From Chryseobacterium sp. Bi04 (lineage in GTDB: Bacteria > Bacteroidota > Bacteroidia > Flavobacteriales > Weeksellaceae): DNA of 64,000 nucleotides. Position 1 is the stretch's first letter. Every line of letters begins with the position of its first letter. The position numbers and the translations under genes are program-made. Under the pieces are notes generated by a model, which worked only from the letters and a program-made list of their open reading frames with translations, did no database searches and was not told the DNA's origin. Location of the stretch: NCBI RefSeq assembly GCF_918698085.1, contig NZ_CAKKLP010000006.1, positions 62,001 through 126,000 of the forward strand, written 5' to 3'. Positions 24,710-35,600 of the stretch are shown in pieces.

Positions 24710-26380
24710 TTAAGCCAAAACTTCTAAAGCAAACTGGCCCATATTTATTACCTTTAAATCTTTTGTGATATAGATTTTCATATATTTCATTGGCTCTACC
24801 ACAACAGCTGAACGCCCTTTTATCTGAAGCTCAATAAAAGAAGATGTTGACAGGTTGATGATTTTAATTTCCTGTTGAGAATACAATCCCGTTATATTAC
24901 AAATCATATCTGATGGCTGATTACCTGTAACGGTAATGAAGTCTGTTGTATCGTTTACTTCTAAATAAAAAGCTGAATCAATTTCATATTCTTTTTTAAC
25001 GGGTTGTATACTTTCTCTGATCTGAGCATAAGAAACTTCAGCTGTTGACATTGTAGCTCTGGACGCCGAAGCCAGCTGAGCAGTAACCCAATCTCTTGTT
25101 GCAAGCTGTCGCCAGGCTCCTTTACCATCACCAGATTGAAACCACAGATTATCTGAGTTATCCCTGGCTCCCAGTAATCTTGTTGAAACAGCTGTGCTAC
25201 CAAAAGAGATCAATCCTCCTGCCTGTGTGAAAGGTAAATTAACAGCTCCTGAGCTCACTGCTGATACATAAGTTCCTACCGGTACCGCCAGCATATCATT
25301 TTGATAAGGTAATGCACTGACCGGAGCAGCATAATTTATGGGTAAATATTTTCCTGCATGGCTTCCCCAACCGTAAGCTGTATTCCATTGGTCGGAGCTT
25401 CCATTGTTTAATGTACTGATCACACCGGTGCCTGATATCTTTACCAATTCAATAAGTGATACCGCTGAGCCATTTGTTGTACTGCTATTCGCCCTGTTAA
25501 ATGAAAAACCTTTGTGGTTATTGACTGTAAAAGCCCAGGAATTCAAGGTTCCTCTTGGCTGAATAAAATCTGTTCCGTTAAACTGGAGATTGTGTGCCAT
25601 CCATATACCATAACCTGGTGTATTAACTCCTGGAATATTGGTATGGAAAACAGATGATCCTGTAGTTATTTGAGATCCAAAAAGTAAGTTATAATTATCT
25701 ACATACTGAGTTCCGTTCGCATTAATGATAATTTGGTTTGTGGTAACTGTATCTCCTGCAGGTCTTAAAAATATCCCACTTGTACCACTACTGGATGCTG
25801 CTGATAATATGGTATTTACGCTGTCTGCCCTTAGCTTATTAACATTTAGATGCTGAACCTGTAATGAACCCTGATAGGTATTCAGATTGCCGGCAAGGGT
25901 TACATCTCCTCTTACATATGCGTTTCCTATTACATCTAATGCATATCCTGTAGTTGGGACTACTGCAGCACTACCACCTATGGCAACTCTCTGATCAGAG
26001 GTCCATCTGATTGCATTTTTCCCATTATAGGTAGTTCCTCCAATAAATCCCCAATTCATAGTTACCGAACCAGTATTTGTGACTGCCCCATAGTATCCAA
26101 AACTATCAATATCTCCATTGGACCCCGTGAGCTTTGTAAAATATCTGGAAAAGCTACTATTAACTGATACATCTGAAAAATCCCTGGAAATCCACGTTGT
26201 ACTGGTATTACCTAAACTTAAAATGCCTGACATTTTCCCTCCCGAGAGCGGCAGATAAGCATTAGGATTAAAAGCATCCATATGTACATAGCTGTCTATA
26301 AAATCTCCAAACTGACTTTCAGTTGGTCTTTTTCCTGCTTTAAAATATTCCTTTAAGGCAGCTATTGTTTTTTTTGCCAT
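24710..26380 (-). CDS. Tail-fibre-like protein 1 (GGKMSG motif)
   Basis: The 556-aa protein has the same anchor (MAKKTIAALKEYFKAGKRPT, then QFGDFIDSYVHMD). It continues with the classical phage-fibre phrase AYLPLSGGKMSGILSLGNT. The body is rich in Ser, Thr, Asn and Gly with beta character. It lacks the LPEIPS coiled-coil tail and instead ends in a compact beta domain, with phrases such as DFITVTGNQPSDMICNITG and FIELQIKGRSAVVVEPMKY. No signal peptide. It is the first of three fibre genes downstream of the giant genes. A receptor-binding fibre or a fibre base is likely. Confidence 0.75.
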   Translation of the reverse strand: MAKKTIAALKEYFKAGKRPTESQFGDFIDSYVHMDAFNPNAYLPLSGGKMSGILSLGNTSTTWISRDFSDVSVNSSFSRYFTKLTGSNGDIDSFGYYGAVTNTGSVTMNWGFIGGTTYNGKNAIRWTSDQRVAIGGSAAVVPTTGYALDVIGNAYVRGDVTLAGNLNTYQGSLQVQHLNVNKLRADSVNTILSAASSSGTSGIFLRPAGDTVTTNQIIINANGTQYVDNYNLLFGSQITTGSSVFHTNIPGVNTPGYGIWMAHNLQFNGTDFIQPRGTLNSWAFTVNNHKGFSFNRANSSTTNGSAVSLIELVKISGTGVISTLNNGSSDQWNTAYGWGSHAGKYLPINYAAPVSALPYQNDMLAVPVGTYVSAVSSGAVNLPFTQAGGLISFGSTAVSTRLLGARDNSDNLWFQSGDGKGAWRQLATRDWVTAQLASASRATMSTAEVSYAQIRESIQPVKKEYEIDSAFYLEVNDTTDFITVTGNQPSDMICNITGLYSQQEIKIINLSTSSFIELQIKGRSAVVVEPMKYMKIYITKDLKVINMGQFALEVLA

Positions 26381-26461
26381 AATTTGTTGTTTTTTGATGA
26401 TCAGCTCCTCCTCACCGAGCGGGAAAGGAGGAACTTTTTCATCTTTATTAATAATTAGGAT
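26381..26461 (-). promoter_or_regulatory. Hairpin and shared leader before fibre 1
   Basis: On the minus strand TTCCTCCT pairs with AGGAGGA around TTCCCGCTCGGTG-like loop sequence. The ATCATCAAAAAACAACAAAT leader and the ATG follow. Confidence 0.5.
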
Positions 26462-29400
26462 TTAGGTAGGTCTTACAATGAAAGTTCCCTGTAAGATCAT
26501 TCCGTCTGTTCCGTCATGAGAGATTCCACCGATATCCGTCCAGGTTTCTTCTTTGTAGATGGTCAGGATTTTTTCTTCGGTACTGAACATATTGGAAGTA
26601 TTCTGAGATACCATTTTGAAGTGATGATAAAGTACTCTTCCTTCTGCATCTTTAATCTTCATAGGATCCAGACCTAATTTTTCAACCGGAAGGAAAAATT
26701 CATTTCCTGTCATATCAAATGCTTCCTTAAAGAACCATTCATCTTTATTAGTTGCCGGATTGTTACCATACAGATACAATTTTGCTTTTGAAGTATCTTT
26801 TTCATCTGTATCTATTCTGGCCAGCTCTTTCCAGTTCCCCTGAGGGCTCATTTTATAAAGGTGATATTTCCCTTTATAACGAACCTGATCCCAGGATAGA
26901 ATCACCCAATTGATCACATCAGAGTCTACCGGCTCGGAATGATATCTCAACACTGGTGCCGATGGATTATAATTTTCTACCAGCATCGTTACCGTAGTTT
27001 TTGAAGGTAACGACGGAGCCTGATCCTGTACATTTTTTGTAGCCGGAGGTGAAACAGCATAATCTGTGGTTGTGTATTCTACTTTTCTTGAAGCAACGAT
27101 ACGATAGAAAAGAGGATCACCATAAGGTTTTTCATCCAGATCTTCGAATTCATCATACACCGTCCATGATCCGTTTACAGGATTCACTTCTACATTAGCA
27201 ATATTCACTGTTTTAATGTGTTTCATGCTCAATATGGAGTCTGCATCCAGTTTATTGGTTGCTCTGTACACCGAAATCTCATTAATCTTGTGTACATCGG
27301 TATAAGAATTGATCTCAATTCTTACTTTGGCAGAGATTCCTAATGTTGCATTGTCTACCACCGGGAGTAAACTCAAGATTTTTGGTGGTTCCGCAGGATT
27401 GGTATTCACCAATTTAATCGGTCCCTGGAATTTACTGAATTCGCTCATCTGCATTTGATTTCCTAACTCTCTTACTCCATAGAAGTAGAAGTTATCCGAA
27501 GCCCCATCAAGCGTAAAATCGGTAAACAATGTCGAATGAGGAGTGCCTCCCTGGCCTTGGCTGTATACAGCAGCCATTGGAGCCATATCAAAATCCTGAT
27601 GTGTAGTAGGCAATAAATAGCCTGAAGCATCCCTGATATTCTGTTTTTTATTTTTAGGCCTGTGACCTGTGAGACTATTGAAATCAAAATTCTGAATCTG
27701 CTGATAGATAATCGGCACCTCCGTAAGTGGCAGAAAGCAGTTGATGATCGCTTCTTTAATAAAATGTCCTAAATACAATACTGAAGAAACACCTGGAAGC
27801 TCTTTAATAATAGGCTCATTAATTGATATGGTTCCTATTGCCGTATCATCAATCGGGTGGGAATACAGTGGGTTACTAGGATTTAAACTATAATGCTTAT
27901 TATGTTCTTTAATAAACGCATTGATAGCAGCAAAGAAAAGTATATTATCAGGCATCGGTAATGCATCATCCATACTATCTGAGAAGTTTTCATATCCATC
28001 CTTTACTCCACCGGTAAGCATTTCAAAATCCACAAAATTCATCCATCTGTTATTGAAAAAGACTTCGTCATTTCCTCCCAGACTATCCAGCATTTTTTTG
28101 ATGGATATAATTGTTCCGGACTCATATAATGAGGCAAGTAATACTGCATTATTAGCTCTGAAAAACTGTACAGAATATGGTTTATGGTCATATTCGGTAA
28201 TAAAACTATAGGTAGCCTTTCCAAATTTATCCGGTCTTGTTGCATATTTAGAACCTTTTGGCTGTTTTGGCGGTTTAGGTTCAACAATTCTGTTGGCAAA
28301 CATCACAGCAGGAACACTGAACTTAGATTTGTACTTCGCACCCTGCATATCCACATTGTCATTATCCACACTCTTAAATCCAAAGATTGAATATCTTACA
28401 TCAACACCTTCTGGTGGTAACACAGCTTCTTCAATGAGATTATTAGCTGCGTTTTTATACAGATATACTCTGTAAGAAGGATAGTAATTTACCTTAAGAT
28501 TAGCTCCCATTACCGGCTCAGAAGGTTTTATCGAAGTGACATTATCATATATGAATTTTGGCTGCTTATTAGCATCTTCCTCTATTCTGAAGTTTTCATC
28601 ATAAACATATACTACCAAATCATTATTGGTTCCTATATTTTCTGTAAGCACAACTTTAAAAATAGATCTGGATTCAATAGGCTGATTATTATTGTAATGC
28701 TCATTTGTAAATAATCTTACAATTCCGTTTACCCACTCTACAGAATCCAAACCAGGTGAATACTGAGAATGCTGAGCCAGCTTGAATCCTGGGAATGTGA
28801 TTTTATAAACTCCCTGATGGACCATAGGATAAGGAGATGGAAATTTGATAATTTCCCCCTTACTATTCTGGTATTTTTCAATTTTTTCAAAATGTCTTTC
28901 CACTGTTGCTGTTTTCCAGAATCCCCTGCTTTTTTCAAGGAATCTCTGAACAGATCCATCCGATTGCTGTGTATGAATAATCTCTCTATGAATTCCCCAA
29001 TCATTGGTGCCAATTTTCACTTTCAGCGAATTAGGATTTTTTGGTCCCCATGTTGGTGTATTCTGCATATTTTCAGTAGCACTGAATAATCCTTCAGTCC
29101 CGGGACTGAATGTTGGAAGCACCAGACTGCTTTGGTCAATTACCGGTGTGGCACCTGAAATAATAGCTGCACTTGGTGTTTTTTTGAATACTGTAAATTT
29201 CAATCCTGAAGGCTCCACTTCGATTCCGTTAATGATATAACTTTCGGAATCCAATAAGAAAATTCCTCCGATAAAATCATTAATGGTAGTTCCTGCCGGA
29301 ATTTCCGATTTTAGAATATGGGTTGGAATTGAAGGCTGAGCAGGGGTTCCAGATCCCGGAAGAATAGTTCCTCCTGAGCTTGGGAGAGTATAATCCGCTG

Positions 29401-32400
29401 TCTTAATAACAGCTAAAAGCTGATTAACAGGATGATGGTCTATGTTTACAACCTTTGCTGAAATCTCCTTCATGGTATAATTTCTGTAGAAGATTTCCAC
29501 TTCATCTGCCATTACTTCTTTATCATCCGGAAAAATAGTATCGGGACCCAGATAGTAGTCATCTGGCAACGTAGAGTCAAATGAAATAGGATATATAATT
29601 TCGTCCTGATAAATATGATGATCAAAGCCTAATCTTACCAATGTTTTATCCGGATCTGTGATTGCCTTTCTACGATCCTGTTCTTCCTGAGAAGTAAGTG
29701 TTACAGGATATTCTTTCTGGATAAGAAAAGCATTTGTTGCTGTAGGAGGTAATAATCTGTTGTTAGGTTTAATCTTTGTATCAATTGAGAGTTCATCCCC
29801 TCCGGTCTGAGCTCTTGAGAACCAGTTGATCCCATATCCTTTATAAAAATACGTTCCGCTCTTATCCTGCTTATGCATATACAACGGTGCATAAGTATCC
29901 GGAATCTGAAGAGGTAATGTTTCCCAAGAATCAGCAGCATTTGCAGAACCATCTACATTCAGGTATTTGGTATCGTGGCACAATTCCGGTTTGACCCAGG
30001 TATAATCATCTGCTTCTCCAGGTTCTACAACACGGTACTCCAGACCTGCATACACAGGAAATGTAAATGAGGACGCATCGAATTTCTGAGATGATCCAAA
30101 AAATGAAGGATTGATTTCAAGCTCAGGAATCTGCAGATTATAAACACTGATATAGCGGTATTTTCCATTATGAGAATATCCCTCTGCATCGTATAGACCA
30201 GCTGACTGCGGATTGTTGGAGTCCATTCCTTTATTCAGCTTCATCAGCTTTACCGGCAATGAAAGTCTTTCAATTTCAGTAGAAACAGGAAGAGACATTG
30301 AAAGTAACTGGTACGTCTTATCATCCGAATTGATATCCAGATTGTTATTGGTATAATATTCTGTGATATAAATATATTCGTTTCCGAAAACCTCATCTTT
30401 GATATCAAGATACCCTAATCCCAGCATTCTTGCCACGTGATAATCCAGCGCTGCAATATTTAAAATATCCAGATTGGAAACCTGCATATCCCCTTCCTGA
30501 GGAAGGTTCGTGTTAATATCAACCACCTGTTGTGAACCGGTAGGCGAAAGATTAATTGAAATCGTTTCGTTCCCTTTTGGATTCGGCTGATCATTACTCA
30601 GCTCTACATATCTTTTGACTACCGTCTGAATATCTCTGTCTAAAGGTCCAATAGATGGATGTTCCCATTTTTTATGATAGTTTTCAACATTGACATAGGC
30701 TTCATCATTGTATCTTAACCAAGCTCCATGAACAGGATTATCCTTAGGTAAAGGATCTAATCTCTCCAAAGCCAAGTCTCTCTCATCGGTAAGAGCAAAC
30801 TCTCCCATCAGCTTCCATGCATTTGCCTGGTTTCTGCTGATAATAAAGTCTGAGTAGAATTCAAATTTAACTCTGGCGACAATACATTTATCTGCTCTAA
30901 AACGTAATGTTTTTCCGTTCTCAGCATTAAAATATGTTTCTGAAACTTCATTACCGTAGCAGTATGTTCTGTAAGCAAGTTGCTGTTGGGATAAGTTATT
31001 GGGTTCTGCAAGGGAAAGGGCTTCAAATTCCACAAGTGAATCTGACTGCTGATCAATCACATCCAGTTCTGCTGCAAAGAAGATATCTGTCTTACAAAGA
31101 ATTTCCACAATCTCATTACCATATAGCTGCATGAATTTAAGCGGATCAACCATCGGATTGACAGACTGTCTTACCTGTGTGTATTTTGTTTTATTTTTGA
31201 AATAGACATAAAAAATTCTATTGTCATTATTAAACTTATACATCCACATCTTCTTACTTTCATCAATAAGCTGAGGAGCCTGTTTAAAGTCTAAGGTGAA
31301 AATTTCTTTTGTATAAAGGGTTCTGTATACTTTTACAAAATCATCAGGTTTGTTGAAATTGTTTTTAGTAGATGACAGTTTCCCTTTAGGAAGGTGATTT
31401 TCTCCTAATTTACCTCCGAATCCCCATCGCAGGTGAATACCTTTTGTACTGTCGTCTCCTTTGGATCCGGCAGCCTGAAGATATAAATTGGGGGTTTGCA
31501 ATCCTGAAAATTCATTAAAAGGTATCGTCGTTCCATCGCCACCATCTGTACCACACGCATTTGTGTTTGTATAAGGTTTATCTGTAATATTAAAATTGAG
31601 ATCCGCTTCCGTCACATTTACTCTGGAATAATTGTAAGGAGCTTGGTCCATCTCAAAATATGTCTCTGATACTTGGACATTATTAACCGGAATATTGTTA
31701 CAGGTATTAATTGAAGGTCCTACAAGCCCGGTAAAATAGGCATCATTCAGTCCTCTAACCGTTACTTCGCTCCCAACAATCTGATCAATAACAAACTCTT
31801 TACCTTTCGCTTCTCTGGTCCATTGAGGAATGTCATCATAGAGAGAAAAACAAAAATTATGACCTGCTCCTGTTTGGCCATAGAAAAAGTCTTTTCCATA
31901 GGTAAATGTCACCAGCTGACGGTCCCATCCGTTATACAACCTTGCAATTGATTCTTCTCCTAACAAAACAGGAATAGTGTTTAATTTACCTGACAGATAC
32001 AGTTGGTACCCATGCTGAACCGGGCGGCAATACACTCCATTCAAAACAATAGGAGTTCCATCTACTGATAAATAGTCAGCACTAAGTACTGGTGCACTTA
32101 CCTGCCCATATAAAGATACTCCACGTTTTACTCCATTAAGGGTTTCGTTGGCGCTTATGTAAACTATTTCACTGTAGGTACTGATTCCGGTAACTTCCAG
32201 GGTTGCCCCTGGAGTTCCGTTATTAATAATATCTGTTCTTGACTCTACTTTTCCATCCCAACTTAATAGAAGAGTTCCGCTGGTCTTTGTGTTTATATTA
32301 TGAAAAGTAATATAAACCATTGAATCGACAAATATTTCAGCATAAATACGTCTTTCATCGGTTTCAATGGATGGAAAACTTCTACACCATACCACTTCTC

Positions 32401-32686
32401 CGTTTGCTCTGATTCTCATTACAAAAGGAGTTTTATAAGATTGCATTCCCAGAACTGCAAACTCACCGTTTGAGAATGGCATTACCTTGATAAATTTGGT
32501 GCTTCCTCCCTGTGAAGATTGATACACTTTATTCCATTTCAGGTTACCGCTTTCGTCCAGAACTGTAATCAATCCTGATGTTTCCATTGCTCCCACCTGC
32601 ATTACATTTCCCTGGTTCTTTGTAGAAGAACTGATTCCTGAATCGGCACTGGAATTGAAATAATTATGATATTTAAAAAAACTCAT
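26462..32686 (-). CDS. Giant protein of unknown function (2074 aa)
   Basis: I do not recognise this protein as a whole. It has no signal peptide and no C-terminal type IX sorting domain. Residues about 20-330 contain repeated strands like GLITVLDESGNLKWNKVY and MRIRANGEVVWCRSF, suggesting a beta-propeller. The central 1400 residues are mixed alpha/beta with many aromatic and Asn-rich segments. Two fibronectin-III-like stretches lie near the end (about 1770-1880, KINEISVYRATNKLD; about 1900-1990, VINWVILSWDQVRYKGKYHL). It starts 11 bases after the other giant gene and precedes the fibre genes. A scaffold or shaft linking fibres to a particle is a guess. Confidence 0.6.
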   Translation of the reverse strand: MSFFKYHNYFNSSADSGISSSTKNQGNVMQVGAMETSGLITVLDESGNLKWNKVYQSSQGGSTKFIKVMPFSNGEFAVLGMQSYKTPFVMRIRANGEVVWCRSFPSIETDERRIYAEIFVDSMVYITFHNINTKTSGTLLLSWDGKVESRTDIINNGTPGATLEVTGISTYSEIVYISANETLNGVKRGVSLYGQVSAPVLSADYLSVDGTPIVLNGVYCRPVQHGYQLYLSGKLNTIPVLLGEESIARLYNGWDRQLVTFTYGKDFFYGQTGAGHNFCFSLYDDIPQWTREAKGKEFVIDQIVGSEVTVRGLNDAYFTGLVGPSINTCNNIPVNNVQVSETYFEMDQAPYNYSRVNVTEADLNFNITDKPYTNTNACGTDGGDGTTIPFNEFSGLQTPNLYLQAAGSKGDDSTKGIHLRWGFGGKLGENHLPKGKLSSTKNNFNKPDDFVKVYRTLYTKEIFTLDFKQAPQLIDESKKMWMYKFNNDNRIFYVYFKNKTKYTQVRQSVNPMVDPLKFMQLYGNEIVEILCKTDIFFAAELDVIDQQSDSLVEFEALSLAEPNNLSQQQLAYRTYCYGNEVSETYFNAENGKTLRFRADKCIVARVKFEFYSDFIISRNQANAWKLMGEFALTDERDLALERLDPLPKDNPVHGAWLRYNDEAYVNVENYHKKWEHPSIGPLDRDIQTVVKRYVELSNDQPNPKGNETISINLSPTGSQQVVDINTNLPQEGDMQVSNLDILNIAALDYHVARMLGLGYLDIKDEVFGNEYIYITEYYTNNNLDINSDDKTYQLLSMSLPVSTEIERLSLPVKLMKLNKGMDSNNPQSAGLYDAEGYSHNGKYRYISVYNLQIPELEINPSFFGSSQKFDASSFTFPVYAGLEYRVVEPGEADDYTWVKPELCHDTKYLNVDGSANAADSWETLPLQIPDTYAPLYMHKQDKSGTYFYKGYGINWFSRAQTGGDELSIDTKIKPNNRLLPPTATNAFLIQKEYPVTLTSQEEQDRRKAITDPDKTLVRLGFDHHIYQDEIIYPISFDSTLPDDYYLGPDTIFPDDKEVMADEVEIFYRNYTMKEISAKVVNIDHHPVNQLLAVIKTADYTLPSSGGTILPGSGTPAQPSIPTHILKSEIPAGTTINDFIGGIFLLDSESYIINGIEVEPSGLKFTVFKKTPSAAIISGATPVIDQSSLVLPTFSPGTEGLFSATENMQNTPTWGPKNPNSLKVKIGTNDWGIHREIIHTQQSDGSVQRFLEKSRGFWKTATVERHFEKIEKYQNSKGEIIKFPSPYPMVHQGVYKITFPGFKLAQHSQYSPGLDSVEWVNGIVRLFTNEHYNNNQPIESRSIFKVVLTENIGTNNDLVVYVYDENFRIEEDANKQPKFIYDNVTSIKPSEPVMGANLKVNYYPSYRVYLYKNAANNLIEEAVLPPEGVDVRYSIFGFKSVDNDNVDMQGAKYKSKFSVPAVMFANRIVEPKPPKQPKGSKYATRPDKFGKATYSFITEYDHKPYSVQFFRANNAVLLASLYESGTIISIKKMLDSLGGNDEVFFNNRWMNFVDFEMLTGGVKDGYENFSDSMDDALPMPDNILFFAAINAFIKEHNKHYSLNPSNPLYSHPIDDTAIGTISINEPIIKELPGVSSVLYLGHFIKEAIINCFLPLTEVPIIYQQIQNFDFNSLTGHRPKNKKQNIRDASGYLLPTTHQDFDMAPMAAVYSQGQGGTPHSTLFTDFTLDGASDNFYFYGVRELGNQMQMSEFSKFQGPIKLVNTNPAEPPKILSLLPVVDNATLGISAKVRIEINSYTDVHKINEISVYRATNKLDADSILSMKHIKTVNIANVEVNPVNGSWTVYDEFEDLDEKPYGDPLFYRIVASRKVEYTTTDYAVSPPATKNVQDQAPSLPSKTTVTMLVENYNPSAPVLRYHSEPVDSDVINWVILSWDQVRYKGKYHLYKMSPQGNWKELARIDTDEKDTSKAKLYLYGNNPATNKDEWFFKEAFDMTGNEFFLPVEKLGLDPMKIKDAEGRVLYHHFKMVSQNTSNMFSTEEKILTIYKEETWTDIGGISHDGTDGMILQGTFIVRPT

Positions 32687-32697
32687 TTTAGATTTAA

Positions 32698-35600
32698 TTA
32701 GTTGTTTAGTTGTAATTCGTTGATTGTTACTGTAGATCTTTTAGTATATGCTGATCCGTCCCAAGATTTATAAGTGAATTCCAGTTTTAATTTTGAATCT
32801 TTGATCTTATTGCTCTTATGCATAACTAAAATCTGAGAATAGTCTTTAGCATATATGATTTGGAAATCTTTATTATGTTCACCTACAGCATTAAGAACCT
32901 TAAAGCAGTCTGCCATATCACCCAATGGAATTTTCGGATCATTGAACGGTTCCGGGTTTCTAATCAGCAAGGCGGCCACATCATTATTGGTGTTGATGAT
33001 CTTAACAAATTCTGTATGGGTAGGTGGATTTAATGGTTTTAATCCCATCACACCTTCAAATGCACGGTCAAATACTTCTGAATAGGTATTGGCAAGTCCC
33101 TTTAAATAAGGATTTTCAATACCTTCTGAAGCCAAAATATAGAGGTCATTAAGCTGCTGTTGTTTAAGATCAGCTTTCACTTCGTATATCGCCTCTTTTT
33201 GTGCTATCACCACATTTTTATCATCGTATTCTTTCAGCTTGTAGCTTTCTACCTGTTCTTTAAAGTCTTTATATCTTGAAGTTCTGAATACAAACTCATG
33301 GATCTTTTGGTTTTCTTCATATACTTTATCAGGTTTTCCCGGAACCGGTGTAATCTGTGGTTTATAATGTCCATCTCCGTCATCGTCAAAGGCATTGTAT
33401 ACAATAGCGGTATATAGTTTTTCCGGATTCAGATTCGTGAGCTCAACCGAGTATTTATATGATTTTGGCACCACAGGGTCTCCAAGATCAATGCTACAGG
33501 CCATGCCCGTATTCCCTTGGTTAACATGATTCACATAATTAAGCATCTGCTGAATTCCCAATGGTAAATTTGGATCATCTTCAGCCCAGCTTTCCTGAGT
33601 TACCGGTATTGTTTCCTGAGACACCCAGTCCTGAGGTAAAGGATATGGAATACTAACATTAGTTACAGGATCTTTAATCGCAATATTAATACTTCCTGTG
33701 ATCTTTTTAACATCCATTACATTATGAGCTTCCCATGTCTTAAGCATATGATAGATATAAGGCTTGGTAAAGAAGAATTCTATTTTACACTGCTCATTAC
33801 CATAGAATAATGGTTTTGACATTAAAAGATCTCCGTCTGCATTCGGATATGATTTCTTCATATCGATATATGACTTCAGAGAGGTAATCGGATATTCATC
33901 TATATTTTTCTTCTTATCGGTCAGATTTCCATTGTCATCTTTAAGGTATTCGATATATTTCTCATTTTTCTTTTCAAAGTGCCCGATAGGCCCGGCCGTT
34001 TTAAAGGCAAAATAATAATCAATGATGTGTGGTGTATCTCCATTCACATTATCTTTCAGTTTGAGATTGATATAGTAAACACTGTTGGGTCTCCAAACCG
34101 GCTGTATCACTTTACTCATCGCTTCCTGCATCAGCTGCATGTCACCTGTTACAGCATCTTGTGATGGTATCGTCTGCTGATATTCGTAGTCTGTAACGGT
34201 CATCCAGTTTACTCTGTGGAATAAAGTATAGCACTGGGTAACTGCATTTCCATTTCCATCACTATCATCATTACATCCGCAATTTCCAAGTTTAAAGATG
34301 ACATCATTAATTTCTTTTGTTAACTGCAGTGCTCCGAATATTGTGGATCCTTCAGTATTCAGATAGTCGGCCAGTTTCTTTAAAAGTTCTCTTACATATC
34401 CAATACCCTGAACCAGGTTATATTGTGGGAACTCTTTATCAAAGCTGTAGATGGCTTCCATATATATTTGAAAACACTTCAGGTTATATCTCAATTGAGT
34501 AACATCATCAACCCCATAATAAACAATACATTGGTTAAGATTATACATAAGCCCGGTAAGGAAATCACAAAGTTTCACATCTTTTGTACAAGGCTCCGGT
34601 TTTTCATCACATCCGCAATCAGGAGTAAACTTCAGATTAAGAGGCTTCTGAGTGGTCTTATTAACCTTGATAATGACCGCTTTATTGATTTTTTCTTTCG
34701 GATACTCACTTGAATAGCAGACATCAATGCCATCGGCCTTGTCTGTAATTTTTGAGACAACACTATTATGTTTGATAAATTGAGCAACAGGGCTATCCGG
34801 TAAATACAGGAAGATCACAGAATGGGTATTGAAGTCAACAAATGGTGGAGTATTTCCTGATGTTATCGTTCTATACTGGGTATCATAATCTGCCCAGCCA
34901 TTTGATATATTGGACATGCTAAAATTCACAAGTCCATTCCCGAAAGCACCATTATAGCCATCTTCTACATGCATCACATCAAAGTCAAGCTCATTGCATT
35001 GACCAGTGGTACATCCTCCGGCTTTCAATTCTTTCAGTATCTCAATAAGCTCATCATATTCAGCCTGTTGCGTTGGAGAAAGAACTACTGTGGATACTTC
35101 ACCTGTAGTATTTGCTGTGGCATTAGCCCAAATAAGATCTATTTGTGCATTGATATCATCAATTTCCTGCTGATTGGCGTTGTATGGAATAATTTCAATC
35201 TTGCTTACATACTGTCCCCCGAAATTAACTGCATCGTACATCAGCTCTGCTCCTAATTCTGCTTTTGTCTTCGTTACCTCATCAATTATAGCATAGTTCT
35301 GGTAAATGGCATTAGAGAATACGTCTTTATAATACCTGATCGTAACCGTACTTGCCATTGTAGAAAGTAGTAATTTTACTTTAGCAGAGGCTTCCGGAAG
35401 AAGAACAACCATTGTATTTCCATTGGTGATCTTCAATGACTTCGGATGATTATGAGGATTGGAAGCATTAGAAACCATCATATAATCCGTAGCGTCTGAT
35501 ACGGTTCCTAAGAGATTATAATAAGCTCCATTAATGAAGTTATACGGCGATCCTGCCGGCTGGTAATACACCGTTCCTACTGTTTTATCCAATACATTAG

